A stretch of DNA of 64,000 bases from Zobellia nedashkovskayae. GTDB lineage: Bacteria > Bacteroidota > Bacteroidia > Flavobacteriales > Flavobacteriaceae. Location: assembly GCF_015330125.1 (NCBI RefSeq), contig NZ_JADDXR010000002.1:3794685-3858684 (forward strand). The letters are read 5' to 3'. This document shows, piece after piece, positions 34,613 through 43,979 of this stretch. The number at the start of each line of letters is the position of its first letter. The first letter of the stretch is position 1. Both the position numbers and the translations under genes were made by a program. Below the pieces are notes generated by a model. The model was not told the DNA's origin. It ran no database searches and worked only from the letters and a program-made list of their open reading frames with translations.

Positions 34613-36088
34613 ATGAAAAAAGTAAGCCTATTGCTCTTATTGGCAATGCACTTTACATTTTTAACTTCTTGCTCAGATGATGACGTAACCGAAGCTGTTG
34701 TGGATGATTCAGAAACAACAGAGGAAGTAGTTGATGAAACAGATGACGATGATGACGTGGCCTACGTTGAGGCATATGCTGACAGTGATTTTGACGCAAC
34801 GGATTGGACGGATCTAACCCATAGTAAGTCTGCAGACCCCGATTTTGATGTTGTTTTTGAAGACAATTCTGTAAAACGTCTTGATCTTGTAATTACTGAA
34901 GATCGGTGGCAGAGCATGTTGGATGACATGACTTCCCTTTATGGCAGTTTTGGTGGTACCGGCGGCGGACCAGGAGGTCAAGGAGGCGGTGGATTGGTTG
35001 AAACCGATGAAGATCCTATTTTCGTTCCAGGTGAAGTTTATTTTGAAGATAAAGAATGGTACCGCGTAGGACTACGTTTTAAAGGTAATTCTAGCTTACA
35101 ATCTAGCTGGTCTGCGGGAATTTTAAAATTGTCTTTTAAGCTTGATTTTGATGAGTTTGAAGATGAATACCCACAGATTGATAATCAGCGTTTTTATGGT
35201 TTCAAAAAACTAAGCCTTAAAAACAACTATAATGATAAATCTATGTTGCGCGAAAAAGTAGCTACAGATTTGTTTAGAGATGCCGGTTTGGCAAGCTCAC
35301 ATGCTTCAATCTATGAAGTGTATGTTGATCATGGAGACGGGCCTGAGTACTTTGGAGTGTATACCATGGTAGAAGAAGTAGATGATACGGTCATAGACAC
35401 TCAATTTTCGGATAATGATGGCAATTTATACAAGCCAGATGGCGATGGGGCTAGTTTTGCTCTTGGAAGCTTTTCAGAAGATGTATTCGTTAAGAAAACT
35501 AATGAAGACGAAGCTGATTTCTCAGATATTGAAAGCCTTTTTGCTGCTTTACATGCAGATAATCGTACTACTGATCCCGAAGCATGGCGTACCAATCTGG
35601 AGACTATTTTTGATACGGATACTTTCTTGAACTATTTAGCGGTTAATACGGTCATCCAAAATTGGGATACCTATGGTAGAATGACGCATAACTATTTTCT
35701 TTATAATAATCCTGATACAGAAAAATTAGCATGGATCCCGTGGGATAATAATGAAGCGCTACAGAGAGGAAATCAGCAAGGTTCTTTGGCTTTGGATTTC
35801 TCTGATTTAAATGACACAGAATGGCCGTTAATAGGATATTTGTATGAAGATGCAACCTATAAAGCAAAATATGATAGCTATGTACAGGAATTTGCGAATA
35901 ACGTTTTTACAGTGAGCGGAATGCAGGCTGAATATGCTGCTTATGCATCATTAGTAGAACCGTACGCCACTGCAGAAGTTGAGGGCTATACCTTCTTGAA
36001 TTCTAGTGCAGACTTCCAGGCAGCTATAAACGAGTTGAACAGTCATGTGTCGGAAAGAGCATCGGCAGTTATTAATTATTTGAATTAG
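34613..36088 (+). CDS. CotH-kinase-family lipoprotein
   Basis: A 491-residue lipoprotein with lipobox LTSC (about residue 20), a very acidic linker (EETTEEVVDETDDDDD) and a Gly-rich segment (GGTGGGPGGQGGGG) before the CotH domain. The domain has the motifs VKRLDLVITEDRW, FKGNSSLQSSW, KKLSLKNNYNDKSMLREKVATDLFRDAGL, and AWIPWDNNEA. CotH proteins phosphorylate partner proteins in Bacillus spores; in Bacteroidota their role outside sporulation is unknown. Being surface-anchored, it could act on secreted proteins. Alone in its unit, closed by a strong terminator. Confidence 0.88.
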   Translation: MKKVSLLLLLAMHFTFLTSCSDDDVTEAVVDDSETTEEVVDETDDDDDVAYVEAYADSDFDATDWTDLTHSKSADPDFDVVFEDNSVKRLDLVITEDRWQSMLDDMTSLYGSFGGTGGGPGGQGGGGLVETDEDPIFVPGEVYFEDKEWYRVGLRFKGNSSLQSSWSAGILKLSFKLDFDEFEDEYPQIDNQRFYGFKKLSLKNNYNDKSMLREKVATDLFRDAGLASSHASIYEVYVDHGDGPEYFGVYTMVEEVDDTVIDTQFSDNDGNLYKPDGDGASFALGSFSEDVFVKKTNEDEADFSDIESLFAALHADNRTTDPEAWRTNLETIFDTDTFLNYLAVNTVIQNWDTYGRMTHNYFLYNNPDTEKLAWIPWDNNEALQRGNQQGSLALDFSDLNDTEWPLIGYLYEDATYKAKYDSYVQEFANNVFTVSGMQAEYAAYASLVEPYATAEVEGYTFLNSSADFQAAINELNSHVSERASAVINYLN

Positions 36089-36133
36089 TGAGTTTTTATG
36101 TAGCGTGATGATGTAGGAGTTAAATTGGAGAGA

Positions 36134-36166
36134 AAATCCGGTTGCCATTGGTAACCGGATTTTTTA
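36134..36166 (+). terminator. Terminator after the CotH gene
   Basis: Arms AAATCCGGTT and AACCGGATTT around GCCATTGGT, followed by a T tract ending at about 36166. Confidence 0.9.
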
Positions 36167-36357
36167 TGTTCTATTTCAAAATCTAAGAAGCAATGGTAAT
36201 GAACAATTATCTATTCAGTTAAATATGATACAGATCACAAAAATCTCGTCGATAGAATAGGGGTGTTTGTATAGGTAAAAAGGGTAGACTTCTATTGCAC
36301 TTTAATAGGTGTCAGTAATGTGTCACATTTGGAGTGTTAATTGAAAATACACCTTAA

Positions 36358-37689
36358 ATGAAACTATATATAATTCTAGCAGGCTTTCTATTTGCACAGG
36401 TTGCTTTTGCCCAAAAAGCAAAAACTGATTCGATATCTAAAGTTTGGTCGTTGGAGGACTGCATTTCTTATGCTATAGAAAATAACATTACCATAAAAGA
36501 TGCGACGTTAAACAAGAGCATTTCTGAAGTTGATTATAGCAAGTCAAAATCGGCTAAACTTCCGGATCTGTTTGGGAGTGCTTCTCAAGGGTATTCTAGT
36601 GGTACTACCATTGACCCTATTACAAGTGATTATGTGTCCGACGAGATACACAATACCAATATTGGAATTAATAGTTCTATGACCCTTTTTCAAGGAAATC
36701 AATTGAACAATCAGGTAAAACAGAATAGACTGCTTGTAGAACAAAGTGTTTTATTAGAAGAAGAAGCTAAGAATAGTATTGTCATCAGTATTTTAGAAAC
36801 CTATTTACAAACTCTTTATAGTAAAGAGGGTATTACAATTGCTCAGAACAATTTAAATGCATCGGAACAAGAGGTTGTTAGGGCTAAATCTAGATTAGAT
36901 GCGGGTTCTATTGCATTGAGCGACTATACGGAAGCGCAGAGCCAAGCGGCTACCAATAAATACAATGTAATTGCAGCCAAAAATGACTACGCCCTAAACA
37001 TCATCACCTTAAAGCAACTATTGGAATTATCGCCTTTAGAGAAATTAGAAATAGAGACCATAGATGAGAATATGGACTTGGTAAACCTAGAACTGAATAA
37101 GGAGGCTATTTATACTAACGCATTGGATTATCTACCGGAAGTGGAAGCAAGCAATACGGTCATTAGTATTAACGAAAAGGAACTTGATATTGCCAAAGGA
37201 GGGTATTTACCCACCTTATCTCTAATAGGTAGTCTGGGGTCAGGGTATACGAGTATCAACGATAACACCTTTGGAGATCAATTGGATGTCAATTTCAATC
37301 AGAAGCTTGGTTTAAGCCTGAGTATTCCAATTTTCAATAGAAATCAGACCAAAGCAGCGGTACAAACGGCATCAATAAATATTGAAAAAGCACAACTACA
37401 AAAACGGACCGTTGAAAAAGAAGTGATTAAAAAAGTAGAAACGGCCTATGAAAATGCAGTTTCTTCACAAGAGCAGCTTATTGCGGCAGAAGCATCACAA
37501 AATGCAGCGGAACAGTCTTATAACCTAGCTCAGAAAAAATATGAATTGGGAGCCTTAAGTACAACGGATTTGGTTATAAGCCAAAACACGTATACCAATG
37601 CCCAGCAAAACTATTTACAGTCAAAGTACTTAAACATTTTATACCATCAACTCTTACAATTCTATCAAGGAAACGAAATTAAACTTTAG
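36358..37689 (+). CDS. TolC-family outer-membrane efflux protein
   Basis: A 443-residue protein with a Sec signal (FLFAQVAFAQ) and two TolC-like halves, each a long coiled coil (for example EAKNSIVISILETYLQTLY; EQSYNLAQKKYELGALSTTDLVISQ). The RLDAGSIALSDY and KYELGALSTTDL motifs are conserved. It forms the trimeric exit duct. First of four tightly spaced genes (TolC, adaptor, ATPase, permease), 5 bases before the adaptor, so it encodes the outer-membrane part of a MacAB-type tripartite efflux pump. Confidence 0.93.
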   Translation: MKLYIILAGFLFAQVAFAQKAKTDSISKVWSLEDCISYAIENNITIKDATLNKSISEVDYSKSKSAKLPDLFGSASQGYSSGTTIDPITSDYVSDEIHNTNIGINSSMTLFQGNQLNNQVKQNRLLVEQSVLLEEEAKNSIVISILETYLQTLYSKEGITIAQNNLNASEQEVVRAKSRLDAGSIALSDYTEAQSQAATNKYNVIAAKNDYALNIITLKQLLELSPLEKLEIETIDENMDLVNLELNKEAIYTNALDYLPEVEASNTVISINEKELDIAKGGYLPTLSLIGSLGSGYTSINDNTFGDQLDVNFNQKLGLSLSIPIFNRNQTKAAVQTASINIEKAQLQKRTVEKEVIKKVETAYENAVSSQEQLIAAEASQNAAEQSYNLAQKKYELGALSTTDLVISQNTYTNAQQNYLQSKYLNILYHQLLQFYQGNEIKL

Positions 37690-37694
37690 TCAAA

Positions 37695-38921
37695 ATGAAA
37701 AATAAAAGAAAACTCATAATAGGTGGTATCGTCTTGATCATCTTAGCTTTTGTTGCCTTTAGCTTACTAAAAGGTGATAATAATGTGGCCATAGAGGCAA
37801 AAACGGTAGCAGCTAAGAAAGGTGATGTAACCACCATGGTTACTGCAACAGGAACTATTGAACCCATAAACCAAGTAGATGTAGGTACGCAAGTATCTGG
37901 TGTTGTAGAGAAAATTTATGTAGACTACAACAGTGAGGTAAAAGAAGGGCAACTGATTGCGGAATTAGATAAAACAATCCTTAAGGCAGCACTTACACAA
38001 GCGCAAGCATCGTATGATAATGCCATAAGTAATCGTAATTATTTACAAATTATATTTGAAAGACAAAAGACGTTATATGACAATCAAGTAATCAGTAAAT
38101 CAGATTATGACGATTCTTTTTTCAATTTCGAAACTGCAAAAGGTACGGTAACACAACGTTTATCTGACTTACAACAAGCAAGAACAAACCTGGGGTATGC
38201 AAACATATATTCTCCTATAGATGGGGTTGTACTTTCAAGAGATATAGATGAAGGACAAACAGTGGCAGCAAGTTACAGTACGCCTACACTTTTTACCATT
38301 GCACAAGATTTAAAGGAAATGCAGGTTGAGGCAGATGTTGATGAGGCAGATATAGGCGTTGTCAAAGAGGGGCAACGTGTAAGTTTTACCGTGGATGCTT
38401 ACCAAGGTCAAGAATTTGATGGCGAGGTAACACAGGTAAGATTGGATCCAACAATTACATCAAATGTAGTTACCTATACGGTAGTTATTAAAGCTGATAA
38501 TCCTGATCTAAGATTAAAACCAGGTCTTACGGCAACTATTTCAATTTATACATTAGAGTTAAAAGACGTTTTGTCTGTTGAAGCAAAAGCTATCAATTTT
38601 AAGCCAACACCTCCAGAAATGATGGCTTATAATGAGCAAGAAAAATTGACTATGGAACCACCAAAAGGAGGCGGACCACAACCTGATGAAAATGATGACA
38701 GCACAAGGGTTTGGGTATTAGAATCTAATGGGGCTATCTCTCCAAAGAAAGTGACTTTAGGAGCAAGTGACGGAGTAAATGTCCAAATTTTAAGTGGAGT
38801 AGAAGAAGGAGATAAATTGGTATATAGTTTAAAATCTGAAACTACTAAATCTGGAACATCAGCGGGCGGGTCAGAAGAGAGTCCGTTTATGCCACAACGA
38901 CCGGGAGGTAAGAAAAAGTAA
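37695..38921 (+). CDS. Periplasmic adaptor (MacA/HlyD-like)
   Basis: A 408-residue membrane-fusion protein: N-terminal TM anchor (LIIGGIVLIILAFVAFSLL), lipoyl and barrel domains (GTIEPINQVDVGTQVSGVVEKIYVDYNSEVKEGQ; DGVVLSRDIDEGQTVAAS), and a hairpin of moderate length (residues about 95-160). The C-terminus is Pro/Gly rich (PQPDENDDSTR...). Links the ABC permease to TolC. Its operon partner downstream is a LolD/MacB-type ATPase starting 6 bases away. Confidence 0.92.
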   Translation: MKNKRKLIIGGIVLIILAFVAFSLLKGDNNVAIEAKTVAAKKGDVTTMVTATGTIEPINQVDVGTQVSGVVEKIYVDYNSEVKEGQLIAELDKTILKAALTQAQASYDNAISNRNYLQIIFERQKTLYDNQVISKSDYDDSFFNFETAKGTVTQRLSDLQQARTNLGYANIYSPIDGVVLSRDIDEGQTVAASYSTPTLFTIAQDLKEMQVEADVDEADIGVVKEGQRVSFTVDAYQGQEFDGEVTQVRLDPTITSNVVTYTVVIKADNPDLRLKPGLTATISIYTLELKDVLSVEAKAINFKPTPPEMMAYNEQEKLTMEPPKGGGPQPDENDDSTRVWVLESNGAISPKKVTLGASDGVNVQILSGVEEGDKLVYSLKSETTKSGTSAGGSEESPFMPQRPGGKKK

Positions 38922-38927
38922 GCCATC

Positions 38928-39671
38928 ATGAGCAAAGAAATTATAAAAATAAAGGATTTAACTCGTGAGTTTACAATGGGCACTGAAACTGTTCATGCGT
39001 TAAGAGGAATCTCTTTTACGATTAAAGAAGGGGAATTCGTGACTATTATGGGGTCTAGTGGTTCGGGTAAAAGTACGCTATTGAATATTTTAGGATGTTT
39101 AGACCAGCCTACAGCGGGCTCGTATGAGATAGATGGTGTAAGTGTAAAAGATCTTAGTAGGAATGAATTGGCTACGATTCGGAATGAGAAAATCGGATTC
39201 ATATTTCAATCCTATAATCTGCTGGCCAGAACGTCGGCAATTGAAAATGTGGAGTTACCACTATTATATAACAGCAAGGTGTCTACAGAAGAACGTCGGG
39301 AACGAGCCCTTAAAGCATTGGATATGGTAGGCTTGAGCGATCGGTTACATCATACGCCCTCGCAACTTTCCGGAGGACAACAACAACGTGTGGCCATAGC
39401 AAGATCGTTGGTAAACAATCCGGTGATGATCCTTGCGGATGAGGCAACGGGAAACCTGGATACCCGAACATCTTATGAAATCATGTCCTTGTTTCAAGAT
39501 TTGAACAAGCAGGGCATTACCATCACTTTTGTAACCCACGAACCGGATATTGCTACATTCAGCAGCAGAACGGTTGTATTAAAAGATGGAAACATCATTC
39601 AAGATTATAAGAATGAAAACGTACAATCGGCAGCAAAGGAATTAGCAAAGTTACCTAAAGAAAATAATTGA
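38928..39671 (+). CDS. ABC transporter ATPase (MacB/LolD type)
   Basis: A 247-residue ATPase: Walker [13 protein letters not shown]-loop FIFQSYNLL, signature [15 protein letters not shown], Walker [15 protein letters not shown]-loop VTHEPDIA. The family exports antibiotics, peptides or lipoproteins, or extracts lipoproteins (LolD). It ends 2 bases before the permease ATG. In this operon the permease lacks a fused ATPase domain, unlike E. coli MacB, so this ATPase supplies it. Confidence 0.95.
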   Translation: MSKEIIKIKDLTREFTMGTETVHALRGISFTIKEGEFVTIMGSSGSGKSTLLNILGCLDQPTAGSYEIDGVSVKDLSRNELATIRNEKIGFIFQSYNLLARTSAIENVELPLLYNSKVSTEERRERALKALDMVGLSDRLHHTPSQLSGGQQQRVAIARSLVNNPVMILADEATGNLDTRTSYEIMSLFQDLNKQGITITFVTHEPDIATFSSRTVVLKDGNIIQDYKNENVQSAAKELAKLPKENN

Positions 39672-39673
39672 TC

Positions 39674-40894
39674 ATGAGACTACTTAATCTATTAAAAATT
39701 GCCTATAAAGCCATAGTTCTTAATAAAGTAAGAACTTTGCTTACCATGTTGGGTATCATCATTGGAGTGGCATCTGTAATTGCAATGCTGGCTATTGGTG
39801 AGGGATCTAAAGAGAGTATAAGAAGCACCATATCCAATATGGGTTCTAATATGATTACCATTAGACCTGGTACTGACGATCGTGGACCTGCAAGGGGTAG
39901 TGGTGGAGATGTACAAACTTTAACACTAGATAATTATGAAACCATAAAAGAGAAATCTACGCTATTAAGCTATATTACTCCTGTAGTCAATGGTGGCGGG
40001 CAAGTAATTAGCGGTGCCAATAACTGGCCAAGTACAATTTATGGGGTAAATCCTGATTATTTAGAAATTAAGGTTGTTGGTCTTCACAGCGGAAGTATGT
40101 TTACCGATGCAGAAGTGAAATCCGCTTCTAAAGTAGTGGTGTTAGGACAAACAGTGGTAGACAATGTATTTCCTGACGGACAGGAGCCTGTAGGGCAAAT
40201 GATTCGTTTTGATAACATTCCGTTTAAAGTAATTGGTGTATTGGAAGAAAAAGGAGAAAACACCTTTGGACAAGATCAAGACGATGTTGTTATAGCGCCT
40301 TATACCACAGTACAAAAACGTATTTTGGCTATTGATTATTTAAATCAAATAATGGCATCTGCAGTTAGCGAAGATGATGCTGCAGAGGCGGTTATTGAAG
40401 TGACCGATATTCTTCGTTCAGAACATAAACTTATGGACAGTGAAGAAGATGATTTTACTGTACGATCTATGGAAGAATTAATTTCAACGTTCAGTTCCAC
40501 TAGTGAAATGCTCACAGTTTTATTAGTCGCCGTCGCTAGTATTTCCCTATTGATTGGAGGTATTGGTATTATGAACATCATGTATGTATCAGTAAAAGAA
40601 CGAACTAAGGAAATAGGACTACGTATGGCTGTAGGTGGCAAAGGATCAGATATATTGTTACAGTTCCTAATTGAAGCTATTTTAATTAGTATTACGGGAG
40701 GGGTTTTAGGTGTAATCTTAGGTCTTGGCGCTACGGTCTTTATTGAAAAGTTCTTACATTGGCCTACTAGTGTAGCCCTGTATTCCATAATAATTTCGTT
40801 TGCCGTTTGTGCGGTTACAGGTATTTTCTTTGGATGGTATCCTGCAAGAAAAGCATCAGCTTTAGATCCAATTACAGCATTACGTTATGAATAA
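39674..40894 (+). CDS. ABC transporter permease (MacB/FtsX type)
   Basis: A 406-residue permease with one N-terminal TM (LLTMLGIIIGVASVIAML), a MacB-type periplasmic domain (about 55-270) and three C-terminal TMs ending in GWYPARKASALDPITALRYE. ATG at 39674 is used; the in-frame TTG at 39668 would only add two residues. Couples with the ATPase to drive a periplasmic substrate through TolC. The sensor kinase gene starts 7 bases after it, so the pump and two-component system may share a transcript. Confidence 0.93.
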   Translation: MRLLNLLKIAYKAIVLNKVRTLLTMLGIIIGVASVIAMLAIGEGSKESIRSTISNMGSNMITIRPGTDDRGPARGSGGDVQTLTLDNYETIKEKSTLLSYITPVVNGGGQVISGANNWPSTIYGVNPDYLEIKVVGLHSGSMFTDAEVKSASKVVVLGQTVVDNVFPDGQEPVGQMIRFDNIPFKVIGVLEEKGENTFGQDQDDVVIAPYTTVQKRILAIDYLNQIMASAVSEDDAAEAVIEVTDILRSEHKLMDSEEDDFTVRSMEELISTFSSTSEMLTVLLVAVASISLLIGGIGIMNIMYVSVKERTKEIGLRMAVGGKGSDILLQFLIEAILISITGGVLGVILGLGATVFIEKFLHWPTSVALYSIIISFAVCAVTGIFFGWYPARKASALDPITALRYE

Positions 40895-40900
40895 GTAATT

Positions 40901-41935
40901 ATGTATAAAAACAAAAAAATAATAATTCTTCAGCATCTGCTTATATGGTTGGTGCTGTTCAGCATGCCCTTTATTTTATCATATAGAGAAGATCAAGATG
41001 TGAATCGGTTGATTGCCCATTTTTTTATTCCGATGCTATTCTATGCATTTATCTTTTACTTTAATTTTTTAGTTCTCATAGATAAATTCCTATTTACTAA
41101 GAAAACTTTGTTATTCGTAGCTATTAACATTGTCATAATTGCCTTTTTTATTCTATTGAAGGAAGAGATAGAAAGTAACTTCTTTCAAGAGCTCATAAAG
41201 AGACCTAAAACAGAAGAGGATAGGGTAGGCCCACCGTTTAAGCTGTTTATCTATGTACAAATGCTATCATATACTGCTCCGTTGCTTTTTTCGATTGCTA
41301 TAAAGTCCACCAAAAGATGGGTGCAAACGGAAGCTCAACGTAAAGAAGCCGCTAACTTTAAATTGCAAACAGAGTTACAACATTTACGGTACCAGCTGCA
41401 GCCGCATTTCTTTTTTAATTCGTTGAATAATATCTATTCTCTTGTGGATATTTCGCCAGAAAAGGCAAAATCTACAATCCATAGTTTAGGCAAGCTAATG
41501 CGGTACCTTTTATATGAAACGAATACGGAATTGGTGCCACTTTCTAAGGAAATTGAGTTCATGCGGAAGTATATAGATTTAATGAAGCTGCGCTTGACGG
41601 ATAAAACAGAAATAGAATCTAGTTTTCCTGTTAGTCAAAATGGAATTCAAATTGCACCTCTATTATTTATATCACTGATTGAAAATGCCTTTAAACATGG
41701 GGTTTCTGCGAACAAAAATAGCATCATATCTATTGATATGACCATTAAGGGAAACATAGTGGATTTCACAATTGAAAATCATAATTTTCCTAAACAGGAT
41801 AATGATAAAAGTGGTTCTGGAATTGGTTTGGCTAATCTAGAAAAGCGCTTGCAGTTATTATATCCAAATAAACACACTTTTGAAAAGGAACTCAAAGCTG
41901 GGGTTTATAGGGTAAATTTAAAAATAGAAACTTAA
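40901..41935 (+). CDS. LytS/YehU-type membrane sensor histidine kinase
   Basis: A 344-residue protein: N-terminal membrane domain (about 1-125, four hydrophobic segments) and a PF06580-type kinase domain, phospho-acceptor His169 in LQPHFFFNSLNN, followed by an ATP-binding domain (LISLIENAFKHGVSANK; SGSGIGLANLEKRL). No extracellular loop is large. Partner is a LytTR response regulator at 45048. They normally sit side by side, but here three genes for exported proteins lie between. Signal unknown; the efflux pump upstream suggests envelope stress. Confidence 0.92.
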   Translation: MYKNKKIIILQHLLIWLVLFSMPFILSYREDQDVNRLIAHFFIPMLFYAFIFYFNFLVLIDKFLFTKKTLLFVAINIVIIAFFILLKEEIESNFFQELIKRPKTEEDRVGPPFKLFIYVQMLSYTAPLLFSIAIKSTKRWVQTEAQRKEAANFKLQTELQHLRYQLQPHFFFNSLNNIYSLVDISPEKAKSTIHSLGKLMRYLLYETNTELVPLSKEIEFMRKYIDLMKLRLTDKTEIESSFPVSQNGIQIAPLLFISLIENAFKHGVSANKNSIISIDMTIKGNIVDFTIENHNFPKQDNDKSGSGIGLANLEKRLQLLYPNKHTFEKELKAGVYRVNLKIET

Positions 41936-42049
41936 AAATTCTACTCACAATTTTAAGTAATAAAACAGTCCTTTTTAAAATGAGAATATGCGCCTTTCAA
42001 TGGTTAAAACGAATAAGTTGTTATTAATACTTGTGTGAAATATTTAAAT

Positions 42050-43375
42050 ATGAAAAATACACTGCTAATCATCGTTTTTCTTTTATTAAACACCCCTCTA
42101 TTTTCGCATGAGGGTGGTCATGGTATTCCTTTAAAACAATGGGAATTAACAACTACAAACGAAATAATCCAGGCTGATTTTATTAATTATGAAAACGGTG
42201 AAGTTTGGCTTATGGATAGCAATCATACTATTCAATCTTTTCAAATTACAGACTTTGTAGAAGCTGACCAAAAGTATATTAAAACTAAAAGTGAATTCAT
42301 CCATTCTTTAAATGGTAGCGAAACAATTAAAGTTGCCCCCCAATCAGTATCAAGTTTTAATTGGGCACTTATAGCTCTAGGTATTTTTCTTTTGTCCTTT
42401 TCTGTTTTTAAACTGATAAAACAAAAGAAAGCAGTGTACTTAACTCACGGAGTACTTGGTTTAGGGGTTATTTTAATTGTATCGTGCAAGAATACCAATA
42501 GCGCTAAAACAAGTACGGTACAAGTACCAGCAAATGATGTTTCGCTGATGCAAACGTTTTTTGAGAAATTTGACGGTGTTACAACACATTCAGATGACAA
42601 CTATTTATATGTGTCATCAAATGGGTTACCAGATCATGATATGATGGTTGGTATAACAAACTGGCAACAACAAGTTCCTATCAATCAAAATTACACAGGT
42701 GACAATAGTTGGGCTATACCCACACATCCAAAAATGGCAGAAAATCCACTATCGACAAAAACCAATTTACTAAAAGGGGCGATTGCTGTTGCTGTAAATG
42801 GAATTCCCATTTTTAACCCTTTAAATAATAGAGGTGAAGATGCTAATGCTATAGGAGAATTAGATAATTGGGGTGGACATTGTGGTCGTGCAGACGATTA
42901 TCATTATCATTTACCTCCTTTACACCTGCAAGATCAAGTTGGTGCTGGCAATCCGGTAGCTTACGCTGTTGACGGTTTTCCTGTGTATGGAAAAACAACC
43001 GATAAACTAGATGAGTATTTAGGAAAAATGAACTTACATGGATCTTATCAATACCATACTATTGATGAATATCCTTACTTTATTGCTGGTATGCGAGGCG
43101 AAGTAAAATTGGACCCAAAAACGGAGGCACCAGAAAATCAAGTTTCTCCACAACCTAGAACCCAAGAGCTAAGACCTGCTTTAAGACCATTACGAGGTGC
43201 TGAAATCATTGATTTTGAATCTTTAGGTGATAATGCATATTCCTTAACGTACAGCTTAGATTCTAAAGAGTATATCATAAATTATAAATGGGATAGTGAT
43301 GACAATTATAGCTATGAATTTATAAACCCTGATGGCACATCATCCTTTGAAACCTATAAACCAAGAGAAAAATGA
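42050..43375 (+). CDS. YHYH-domain protein with an internal lipobox
   Basis: A 441-residue protein. Residues 1-20 form a signal peptide ending LFSHEGGHG. A small beta domain follows (about 25-95, LKQWELTTTNEIIQADFINYENGEVW), then a TM (about 108-125) and a second hydrophobic run ending in a perfect lipobox-like VSC at Cys146 (LGVILIVSCKNTN). The YHYH motif is Tyr284-His287 in GRADDYHYHLPPLH. The layout suggests fusion of a membrane protein to a YHYH lipoprotein. Role unknown; the motif is often metal-binding. ATG 42050 is used (GTG 42035 adds five residues). Overlaps the next gene by 4 bases. Confidence 0.8.
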   Translation: MKNTLLIIVFLLLNTPLFSHEGGHGIPLKQWELTTTNEIIQADFINYENGEVWLMDSNHTIQSFQITDFVEADQKYIKTKSEFIHSLNGSETIKVAPQSVSSFNWALIALGIFLLSFSVFKLIKQKKAVYLTHGVLGLGVILIVSCKNTNSAKTSTVQVPANDVSLMQTFFEKFDGVTTHSDDNYLYVSSNGLPDHDMMVGITNWQQQVPINQNYTGDNSWAIPTHPKMAENPLSTKTNLLKGAIAVAVNGIPIFNPLNNRGEDANAIGELDNWGGHCGRADDYHYHLPPLHLQDQVGAGNPVAYAVDGFPVYGKTTDKLDEYLGKMNLHGSYQYHTIDEYPYFIAGMRGEVKLDPKTEAPENQVSPQPRTQELRPALRPLRGAEIIDFESLGDNAYSLTYSLDSKEYIINYKWDSDDNYSYEFINPDGTSSFETYKPREK

Positions 43376-43971
43376 AATATTCAAAATTTATAGTTCTCAT
43401 ACTTTTTATAGGGTTGATGTCCTGTAAAAACAATAAAAAAGCAACTACAGAGGTGAATCATGATGATTTTAAAACCGTACATTCAGATTTTAAACTATCG
43501 AGTATTGCAATAGAGGATGGTGTTTTATTAGAAGCTTATAAGTGTGAAGAGAAGATAGATGATGTTGAAAATTCCATACCGCTCTCATGGGAAAATGTGC
43601 CATATGGTACTGAATCTTTAGCAGTTGTGATGTATCATTACCCAAAAAAAGATGATAAGACAGAGATTAATTCATACCTCTTATTGTGGGATATAGACCC
43701 AAAAACAACTGAAATACCCTATAAAATGGCTCCTAATGGAGATTGGTATATGGGTGCAAATAAAGATGGCACGGCTATATCATATACGTCGCCATGTTCT
43801 CATGGAAAAGGCAAACACGAATATACCATTGCGCTTTATGCGTTAGCAGAAACACCACCTACTTTGCCCAAAATGAATACTTTAGATGTAGATTATAACG
43901 TGTTTATGAATGCAATGGCTACAGTAAAAATTATTGACAGAACTACTTTAAGATTTTTAGATACTAAATAA
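43372..43971 (+). CDS. PEBP/YbhB-family lipoprotein
   Basis: A 199-residue lipoprotein: lipobox GLMSCKN, then a phosphatidylethanolamine-binding-protein-like domain (about 30-199) with IPLSWENVPYGTESLAVVMY and TSPCSHGKGKHEYTIALYAL. The conserved family motif is HWxxxDP; here the matching segment is LLLWDIDPKTTEIP. Family members inhibit kinases or bind small ligands in eukaryotes; the bacterial role is unclear. Start overlaps the YHYH gene stop (ATGA), so the two are coupled. Confidence 0.82.
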   Translation: MKYSKFIVLILFIGLMSCKNNKKATTEVNHDDFKTVHSDFKLSSIAIEDGVLLEAYKCEEKIDDVENSIPLSWENVPYGTESLAVVMYHYPKKDDKTEINSYLLLWDIDPKTTEIPYKMAPNGDWYMGANKDGTAISYTSPCSHGKGKHEYTIALYALAETPPTLPKMNTLDVDYNVFMNAMATVKIIDRTTLRFLDTK

Positions 43972-43979
43972 ATTAAAAT

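Noticed and set aside
40345..40788. 147-codon open frame on the minus strand inside the permease gene
   Set aside because: It lies wholly within a well-supported MacB-type permease on the plus strand and its translation shows no family or signal; an antisense shadow.
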